DNA of 51,372 nucleotides from Eubacteriaceae bacterium. Its GTDB lineage: Bacteria > Bacillota > Clostridia > Eubacteriales > Eubacteriaceae. The stretch covers positions 1 to 51,372 of the forward strand of contig JAAYJS010000002.1 in assembly GCA_012522805.1 (NCBI GenBank), given 5' to 3'. Position numbers and translations under genes: made by a program. Under the pieces are notes generated by a model. That model did no database searches. It was not told the DNA's origin and saw only the letters and a list, made by a program, of their open reading frames with translations. Below are positions 46,107-51,372 of the stretch, piece after piece. Numbering within the stretch: position 1 is the stretch's first letter; each line of letters starts with the position of its first letter.

Positions 46107-46187
46107 ATTACAAAAGAATCATTTAAATCAATACTTTCACTTTGAATACATGTATTTGAAGTGGAAGGTACTTATTTCAAAAATAGT

Positions 46188-46241
46188 AAAACCTGTATCT
46201 TAAATTACTTAATAGTAACATAAGATACAGGCTGATTTTTT
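46188..46241. terminator. Terminator-like hairpin near the transposon end
   Basis: CCTGTATCTTA and TAAGATACAGG form an 11-bp stem around an 18-base loop, with a T-run after it on the plus strand. It lies about 80 bases beyond the 3' end of the minus-strand methyltransferase gene and may shield the element or its host. Confidence 0.6.
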
Positions 46242-46321
46242 ATTCATTGTTATTTATACTAAAGCACCCGATAGCTCTGAAAACAATCACAAATTCAACT
46301 TTTCAAAGCCACAGCTTTAAG

Positions 46322-46984
46322 TTATTTTGTCCAGACAACCCCCATTGCCCAACCCATTTTATGGAATTGGCATCCAGGCAACAACTTTTCATATAAATCG
46401 TAATAATTTTGTTCAGATAGGTACTTATCTGAAGCTAAATGCTCAAGCCATGATTTAGATGTGTTGTGATTATAAATTCTAATCGCATTTTTTATTCCAA
46501 ATTTGAAACAATGCGGTAAAAACTCTTGGATTGCCCCTAATTTATAAACATAGGTAGGCGGTGTCTCGACTTCAGATACATTATCAAGAATAACTATTCT
46601 TCCTTCCTCATTCAACAGTTCCTTCATTTGCTGTATTACGCTGGCTATATCATCCAAATGATGAAAGGTTGTTCGGCTTACAATAAAATCAAACTTCTCA
46701 TTAAAATTAAGTTGTTCTGCATTCATATTCAGATAGACCGTATTTGTTAGTTGACGTTTAGATTTGGCAAGATCGAGCATTTGATTAGAAATATCAATCC
46801 CTACCACTTCATCATAATAACTTGCTAATTTCTCCACTAACAAACCCGAGCCACATCCGATATCTAATGCTCTGCCTTTCTTTGGAGACATATTAGACAC
46901 AAAGAATGAATAATCATTCAAAAGCTCATTCACGAAATCGTAATCTTCTGCAACCTTATCAAACTGTGATTCTATTGTATTCAA
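46322..46984 (-). CDS. Class I SAM-dependent methyltransferase
   Basis: The 220-residue protein has the SAM motif ALDIGCGSGLLVEKLA near residues 40-55, the acidic end of strand 2 in VGIDIS and a motif II-like region with FDFIVSRTTFHHLDD. The substrate is unknown. The start is TTG at 46984, supported by GGGGGAT just upstream. It is AT-rich like the rest of the element and lies between the left boundary and erm(A), so it is probably a passenger gene of the transposon. Confidence 0.8.
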   Translation of the reverse strand: MNTIESQFDKVAEDYDFVNELLNDYSFFVSNMSPKKGRALDIGCGSGLLVEKLASYYDEVVGIDISNQMLDLAKSKRQLTNTVYLNMNAEQLNFNEKFDFIVSRTTFHHLDDIASVIQQMKELLNEEGRIVILDNVSEVETPPTYVYKLGAIQEFLPHCFKFGIKNAIRIYNHNTSKSWLEHLASDKYLSEQNYYDLYEKLLPGCQFHKMGWAMGVVWTK

Positions 46985-47300
46985 AAAGATCCCCCATTCC
47001 TACTTTATCGACATTCTTTCATTACTTACCACTTTAGATGTTTTTTCGTTGGGGATAAAACTTCCCTTTAGACAATTTTATCCAAAGACAATACAACAGT
47101 GCAACTTTATTAAAGTCACTGTCCTTTATCGCAGCCTTTACTTTTTAGTAAAGACAGTGGCTTCTCTTATCAAGTTTCAAAACATATTATTTTGAAGAAA
47201 ACGTCCATCTGAAGTGTCAAGTGCAAAATTACATATAAAGGTTTATTCTAAAATGAAAAGATGATACAATCATATTCAGTTACATAAGGAGGTTTCAATT
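46985..47300. other. Divergent intergenic region upstream of erm(A)
   Basis: No gene is seen. The region holds the divergent starts of the methyltransferase and the erm(A) leader. A pair of phrases, ACAGTG with TTAAAGTCACTGTCC and AAAGACAGTGG (about 47093-47160), can form a long imperfect hairpin. A TACAAT hexamer near 47267 is the likely -10 for erm(A). Confidence 0.4.
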
Positions 47301-47348
47301 ATGTGCACCAGTATCGCAGTAGTAGAAATTACTTTATCTCATTCATAA
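47301..47348 (+). CDS. erm(A) leader peptide 1
   Basis: ATG 47301 with AAGGAGG upstream opens a 15-residue peptide, MCTSIAVVEITLSHS, the first of the two known erm(A) attenuator peptides. Ribosomes stalled on it by macrolides change the downstream folding. Confidence 0.9.
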   Translation: MCTSIAVVEITLSHS

Positions 47349-47375
47349 TGAAAAAAATGGAAAGGAGATAAAAGT

Positions 47376-47435
47376 ATGGGTACTTTTTCTATATTTGTTA
47401 TTAATAAAGTTCGTTATCAACCAAATCAAAATTAA
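47376..47435 (+). CDS. erm(A) leader peptide 2
   Basis: ATG 47376 with AAAGGAG upstream encodes the 19-residue peptide MGTFSIFVINKVRYQPNQN, the second erm(A) leader. Drug-dependent stalling here is known to free the erm(A) ribosome-binding site. Confidence 0.9.
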   Translation: MGTFSIFVINKVRYQPNQN

Positions 47436-47437
47436 TT

Positions 47438-47498
47438 GGTTATAATGAACGCTTAATGTCAGTTCATTATAACCAGTAAGGAGAAGATTATAATTAAC
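47438..47498 (+). promoter_or_regulatory. erm(A) attenuator hairpins
   Basis: GGTTATAATGAAC (47438-47450) pairs perfectly with GTTCATTATAACC (47462-47474). The second arm can also pair with the erm(A) start region (47486-47498), which is 11 of 13 identical to the first arm, trapping the AAGGAG site between. The two differing bases include the third base of the start codon. Confidence 0.8.
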
Positions 47499-48224
47499 CA
47501 GAAAAACCCTAAAGACACGCAAAATTTTATTACTTCTAAAAAGCATGTAAAAGAAATATTGAATCACACGAATATCAGTAAACAAGACAACGTAATAGAA
47601 ATCGGATCAGGAAAAGGACATTTTACCAAAGAGCTAGTCAAAATGAGTCGATCAGTTACTGCTATAGAAATTGATGGAGGCTTATGTCAAGTGACTAAAG
47701 AAGCGGTAAACCCCTCTGAGAATATAAAAGTGATTCAAACGGATATTCTAAAATTTTCCTTCCCAAAACATATAAACTATAAGATATTTGGTAATATTCC
47801 TTATAACATCAGTACGGATATTGTCAAAAGAATTACCTTTGAAAGTCAGGCTAAATATAGCTATCTTATCGTTGAGAAGGGATTTGCGAAAAGATTGCAA
47901 AATCTGCAACGAGCTTTGGGTTTACTATTAATGGTGGAGATGGATATAAAAATGCTCAAAAAAGTACCACCACTATATTTTCATCCTAAGCCAAGTGTAG
48001 ACTCTGTATTGATTGTTCTTGAACGACATCAACCATTGATTTCAAAGAAGGACTACAAAAAGTATCGATCTTTTGTTTATAAGTGGGTAAACCGTGAATA
48101 TCGTGTTCTTTTCACTAAAAACCAATTCCGACAGGCTTTGAAGCATGCAAATGTCACTAATATTAATAAACTATCGAAGGAACAATTTCTTTCTATTTTC
48201 AATAGTTACAAATTGTTTCACTAA
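47493..48224 (+). CDS. erm(A): 23S rRNA adenine-N6-dimethyltransferase Erm(A), with ATT start codon
   Basis: From 47493 the frame gives 243 residues, the usual Erm(A) length, beginning [14 protein letters not shown] after the first codon, as known for Erm(A). The SAM site [14 protein letters not shown] and motif [12 protein letters not shown] are intact. The enzyme dimethylates A2058 of 23S rRNA and gives macrolide, lincosamide and streptogramin B resistance. The first codon is ATT where ATG is expected from the known protein. ATT starts are rare and weak; the first downstream alternative, TTG 47559, would remove 22 residues and lacks a ribosome-binding site. It has the full two-peptide leader and converges on ant(9). 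Confidence 0.93.
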   Translation: MNQKNPKDTQNFITSKKHVKEILNHTNISKQDNVIEIGSGKGHFTKELVKMSRSVTAIEIDGGLCQVTKEAVNPSENIKVIQTDILKFSFPKHINYKIFGNIPYNISTDIVKRITFESQAKYSYLIVEKGFAKRLQNLQRALGLLLMVEMDIKMLKKVPPLYFHPKPSVDSVLIVLERHQPLISKKDYKKYRSFVYKWVNREYRVLFTKNQFRQALKHANVTNINKLSKEQFLSIFNSYKLFH

Positions 48225-48232
48225 ATTAAAGT

Positions 48233-48272
48233 AATAAAGCGTTCTCTAATTTCACAAGAGGACGCTTTATTC
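48233..48272. terminator. Bidirectional terminator between erm(A) and ant(9)
   Basis: AATAAAGCGTTCTCT (48233-48247) pairs with AGAGGACGCTTTATT (48257-48271), 15 bp with one G-U, with a 9-base loop between the two convergent genes. Confidence 0.85.
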
Positions 48273-48349
48273 TTCCCAAAAATTGTTCAATATTTATCAA
48301 TAAATCAGTAGTTTTAAAAGTAAGCACCTGTTATTGCAATAAAATTAGC

Positions 48350-49132
48350 CTAATTGAGAGAAGTTTCTATAGAATTTTTCATATACTTAACGAGTGCTTT
48401 CACCTTTGAATATAGTCCTTCCCACTTATCATCACACTCTCCCCGATAGCCTTTTCTAGCTATATCCAGTAAAGTTACATGCTCTTTAGGTAAAAGAGGT
48501 ATAGCCCATTCTGCAGCGACATCTTTCGAGGTAATTTCACCAGTAGTCACTGTTTGCCACATTCGAGCTAGGGTTAAAATTACATTACGCTCATCACCTT
48601 TTATCCCCTCAATTAGTTCTGGCAAAGAATCCTTAATTGCTCTTCGAATATCTGTCAAAGGTACGGAGACAAGTATACTTGAAGAATCAGGACCAAATAG
48701 AGAAATACTATTCTTTCTTGCTTGTGCTAAAACAATAGCCAAATCAGGATCATAGCTTGGTTCCTGAATTTGTCCATTCTCAAATTCACCCCTGAGCCAC
48801 TCACCGTATATAAATTCTCTTTTTGGAGGATATTGCCAAGGGACAACTTCACTCCTATTTATAACCGTAACTTCAAGTGGTCTAACAGAATCCGTATTTC
48901 CAATCTTTCCTGATATAGTCATTAGTCTTTCTGTTAGTTTTTTTCGAGTTAATTGAGGTAAACTATGATTCACGACGACTAGAACATCTACATCGCTGTT
49001 AATGCGTAAACCACCATTTACTGCTGAACCAAATAGATATACTCCAACTATTGAACTTCCAAATAAATCTTTTACGATTTTTAATGTTTGAATCGCTTGA
49101 TTTGGTATTTTTCCGTTAATCAAATTGCTCAT
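48350..49132 (-). CDS. ant(9)-Ia: Spectinomycin 9-adenylyltransferase ANT(9)-Ia
   Basis: The 260-residue protein has the nucleotidyltransferase motif LFGSAVNGGLRINSDVDVLV near residues 34-53, with the two metal-binding Asp residues. The C-terminal helical domain ends in KYMKNSIETSLN. Length and sequence fit the spc gene of Tn554, which adenylates spectinomycin. GAGGTGA precedes its ATG. It lies downstream of tnpC on the same strand, in the Tn554 order. Confidence 0.93.
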   Translation of the reverse strand: MSNLINGKIPNQAIQTLKIVKDLFGSSIVGVYLFGSAVNGGLRINSDVDVLVVVNHSLPQLTRKKLTERLMTISGKIGNTDSVRPLEVTVINRSEVVPWQYPPKREFIYGEWLRGEFENGQIQEPSYDPDLAIVLAQARKNSISLFGPDSSSILVSVPLTDIRRAIKDSLPELIEGIKGDERNVILTLARMWQTVTTGEITSKDVAAEWAIPLLPKEHVTLLDIARKGYRGECDDKWEGLYSKVKALVKYMKNSIETSLN

Positions 49133-49282
49133 GATTTCACCTCGTTGATTATGTTCATATAAAGTTTATATTGATACTCAATTTACTTACCCTAGATTGG
49201 ACATATACTTAAATTACTGTTCAATAAAGCTGACCGTTAGCGTTTAAGTACATCCTTTCACAATTTGTCTACAGATTAATAA

Positions 49283-49660
49283 TTATTCTTTATTATACAG
49301 ATCTCCATATAATTTTTGAATTTGGTTCTGTAATTTTTTATTTTCTTTTTCTAATTCCATTACTCTTCTTTTTAAGGTTTTAATAAGGATTTCCTCCGAA
49401 CGAGAACTTTTCTTGGGTTTTGAGACTACATTTGCTGTTATTTGACGCTCACGAAGGGATTCGATTCTTTGCCTAATATCGTGTTCCTTATAAAGCCATG
49501 ATTTAGAAACATTAGCTTCCTTTGCTATTGAATTAAAATTAATAACTTTACCTTCAATCGAAAATTTAGAAATCGCTTTGTCTACTTTTTCCCTTGTCTT
49601 TTTTGATTTCTGCTTCGCCAAACGTACAATTTCTGTTGTATTTCTAACTTGTTTATCCAT
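49283..49660 (-). CDS. tnpC: Tn554 transposition protein TnpC
   Basis: The 125-residue protein has the exact length of Tn554 TnpC. It is basic and helical, with the putative DNA-binding phrase [20 protein letters not shown] (residues 39-58) and a C-terminal coiled coil ([19 protein letters not shown]). TnpC is an accessory factor that affects transposition frequency and orientation. It starts 6 bases after the tnpB stop, so the two are probably coupled. Confidence 0.92.
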
Positions 49661-49666
49661 TGATAA

Positions 49667-51372
49667 TTACCCCGTCAAACTTCCAATGATTTGTTCTAAA
49701 CGCTCTTTAACACGGCTATTAGTCTCTACTTGTCTTTGCCATTGTTTATCCTTAGCTATGGCTAATAACTCTTCTGTACGCTCTAACTGTTCTTCGTGCT
49801 GTGGTAAGAATTGCTTACTGGTACAGAAGTGAGTGCAATCTAAGCATGCATTCGCATGTGGACAACCACCTGCTACTACTGGCAATCTACAATAACCATT
49901 TGGAAGCACTTGTGCATTTATATTTTTCTTGAACCATTGAAGCTCTACATCATCGACTTCATTATCTTCATCTAGATCAAGCACATCTCCATTATTGGTA
50001 ACCAGTTTTTCCTGAAATTTAGTAAATTCATTTTTTAGAGTTTCATCAAAGATATGAGCGTATCTGCTTGTCATTTCTGGGCTTTCATGCCCCAAAAATT
50101 TCTGCACAATATGCTGGGGCATCCCGTTGTTAATCATTCTTGTTCCTACTGTATGGCGAAAGGCATGGGCATGGAATCTATAAATCTCACCTGATTTATC
50201 CACTATATTTTGCTCATAAGCTAATTTATTTAACTCACCTCTAAATGTTTCTTGTTTTAATGGCGATCCATCTTTTCTTGGAAAGAGGTATTCACTATCT
50301 GGAAATTCCTCTGAAACTTTATCTTCCCGAACTTTAATAAGTAAAGCTACCTCTTTAGATATTGGAACTATATGCTCCTTTTTCATTTTCCATTGATAAT
50401 ACTTTAAAAAGAAATCTCCATCTTTGTCCTCTAATAGACAGCCTTTTTTCAAGGTGCACAATTCACTTATCCTCATTCCACATTCTTGAACAATCATAGT
50501 CATCGTAGCTATATATTCGGGTAATTTATCAAGACGACTGTTCAATTGCTCTAGGACGAATTCATCTATAAAGCGTGGTTTTGCTCTTGGTATTTTCGGA
50601 TAGTCCTCAGAATAAATTAATATTTTGGAAGGAACATCATCCCATTCTAGCCTAAGAAGGGTACTAAATAGTCCTTCCAATATAGAGATCCTCCCAGTTA
50701 TTGTACTAGGTTTTATTCCCATCATGTTTAGTTCACTTAAATATGCTTCAATTTCCACTCTCGTTAATTGGTGTACTCTCTGAACTTGTTTAAATTTCAT
50801 GTCCAGAAAATTAAAGAACTCTTTAAGTCTTTGGGCAATATCACTTACATAGGAAAAGCTATCCACGTTCAATCTCAACTTACAATATCTTTTTACAAGT
50901 TGTTTAAAATATGTATTCCGAAACCCTTTAAAGTTAATTGTATATTCATATTGTGTTGGGTTAACCTTATCATCTGGCAAAGGTAAGTTACGTCTATCCC
51001 AAACGTCTTTATCCCACTCCTCTCCATCAAAATAAAAGTTCTCATAAAACTCCATAAATTGTTTTAGATTAGTAACATAGTAGGAATTAGCTTTTACAGG
51101 TGTTTTTTCTTGATTAGCAGTAATCTTATAATTAGTAGTGGTAATTCTAACACCCCGTTTTGTCAAATAAGTTCTATACTCCGTCATTGCTTTTTCAATA
51201 GGAACTTCAGTAATTGAAGTAATGCTAGGATACTTTAAATCTAAGAAATCTAACATTTTATTAATTACTGTTCCTTTTCTAATCCAGACAGTTTTTGCAT
51301 TCCATATTCCATTGTTTAAATGGTAAAAATAAAAATATTTCAATTCTGTTCTTAACCACAGATTTTTAACAC
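49667..51372 (-). CDS. tnpB: Tn554 transposase B, tyrosine recombinase (5' end beyond the window)
   Basis: The visible 568 or so codons carry the tyrosine-recombinase catalytic residues: Arg in ECGMRISEL, His-x-x-Arg in [10 protein letters not shown], His in LGHES and the nucleophile Tyr in SRYAHIF. A cysteine-rich stretch ([14 protein letters not shown]) follows near the end. A TTG at 51343 could be read as a start, but the frame stays open to the right edge and Tn554 TnpB is about 630 residues, so about 60 residues and tnpA probably lie outside. TnpB acts with TnpA and TnpC in site-specific insertion. Confidence 0.93.
   Translation of the reverse strand, partial: VKNLWLRTELKYFYFYHLNNGIWNAKTVWIRKGTVINKMLDFLDLKYPSITSITEVPIEKAMTEYRTYLTKRGVRITTTNYKITANQEKTPVKANSYYVTNLKQFMEFYENFYFDGEEWDKDVWDRRNLPLPDDKVNPTQYEYTINFKGFRNTYFKQLVKRYCKLRLNVDSFSYVSDIAQRLKEFFNFLDMKFKQVQRVHQLTRVEIEAYLSELNMMGIKPSTITGRISILEGLFSTLLRLEWDDVPSKILIYSEDYPKIPRAKPRFIDEFVLEQLNSRLDKLPEYIATMTMIVQECGMRISELCTLKKGCLLEDKDGDFFLKYYQWKMKKEHIVPISKEVALLIKVREDKVSEEFPDSEYLFPRKDGSPLKQETFRGELNKLAYEQNIVDKSGEIYRFHAHAFRHTVGTRMINNGMPQHIVQKFLGHESPEMTSRYAHIFDETLKNEFTKFQEKLVTNNGDVLDLDEDNEVDDVELQWFKKNINAQVLPNGYCRLPVVAGGCPHANACLDCTHFCTSKQFLPQHEEQLERTEELLAIAKDKQWQRQVETNSRVKERLEQIIGSLTG

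Larger units (their letters stand above)
46095..51372. mobile_element. Tn554-family transposon (partial, runs off the window)
   Basis: Gene content and order match Tn554: tnpB and tnpC, then ant(9)-Ia on the minus strand, then erm(A) on the plus strand, with a methyltransferase gene toward the end. The expected tnpA would lie beyond the right edge. The left boundary is placed near 46095-46110, where the MarR gene breaks off and base composition changes; the exact end cannot be fixed because Tn554 elements lack terminal inverted repeats. The usual target, radC, is intact at 12217, so this is a secondary-type site or a variant element. Such elements spread macrolide and spectinomycin resistance. 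Confidence 0.85.

Noticed and set aside
47559-48224. Erm(A) starting at TTG 47559
   Set aside because: It lacks a ribosome-binding site and would drop 22 residues of the known protein. The frame from 47493 gives the full 243 residues and sits behind AAGGAG.

Overview
The window looks like a chromosome segment of a low-GC, anaerobic member of the Clostridia (Bacillota). The reasons are AT-rich spacers, strong AGGAGG ribosome-binding sites, frequent TTG and GTG starts, a CIRCE-controlled hrcA-grpE-dnaK-dnaJ cluster, a clostridial-type 2,4-diaminopentanoate dehydrogenase relative and an anaerobic FMN/Fe-S/FAD oxidoreductase. I cannot name the species from sequence alone.

Layout. 1-350: tRNA-Thr, tRNA-Tyr and 5S rRNA at the end of a stable-RNA cluster, then a gene-free stretch. 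0.9-4.6 kb: MerR-type regulator, dehydrogenase, a small protein, a probable structured RNA on the minus strand and a membrane-anchored tyrosine phosphatase. 4.9-16.8 kb: housekeeping block with hemW, paired chromate-transporter halves, heat-shock cluster, radC, an RluA-type pseudouridine synthase, a class A PBP and nth. 16.9-21.7 kb: complete branched-chain amino-acid type ABC transporter livJHMGF. 22.2-30.0 kb: probable catabolic locus with a DeoR regulator, 2-hydroxyacid dehydrogenase, class II aldolase, LarA-family nickel-pincer enzyme, GntP permease and FGGY kinase. 30.1-36.0 kb: oligopeptide transporter oppBCDFA. 36.4-38.0 kb: rpiB and a DegV protein. 38.2-45.1 kb: FadR-type GntR regulator, a stand-alone LarC C-terminal-domain protein, a large unrecognised protein broken by a C9 tract, an OYE/2,4-dienoyl-CoA-reductase-like enzyme and MetY. 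45.2 kb: tRNA-Ala. About 46.1 kb to the right edge: a Tn554-family transposon with a methyltransferase, erm(A) with both leader peptides, ant(9)-Ia, tnpC and tnpB. The tnpB gene runs off the edge.

How the genes may work together. The 22-30 kb locus has the parts to import a polyhydroxy acid (GntP), invert its C2 hydroxyl (LarA homologue), oxidise it (2-hydroxyacid dehydrogenase), phosphorylate it (FGGY kinase) and cleave the product (class II aldolase). The order of steps and the substrate are inference. Degenerate pieces that look like a binding-protein-dependent transporter flank the LarA gene and suggest that GntP replaced an older uptake system. The second LarC-linked cluster at 38-45 kb suggests that nickel-pincer chemistry matters in this organism, although larB, larE and the LarC N-terminal domain are not in the window.

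The transposon appears to have landed in a MarR-type regulator gene, which ends early at the junction. Its erm(A) copy carries ATT where ATG is expected, inside the attenuator helix that normally hides the start.
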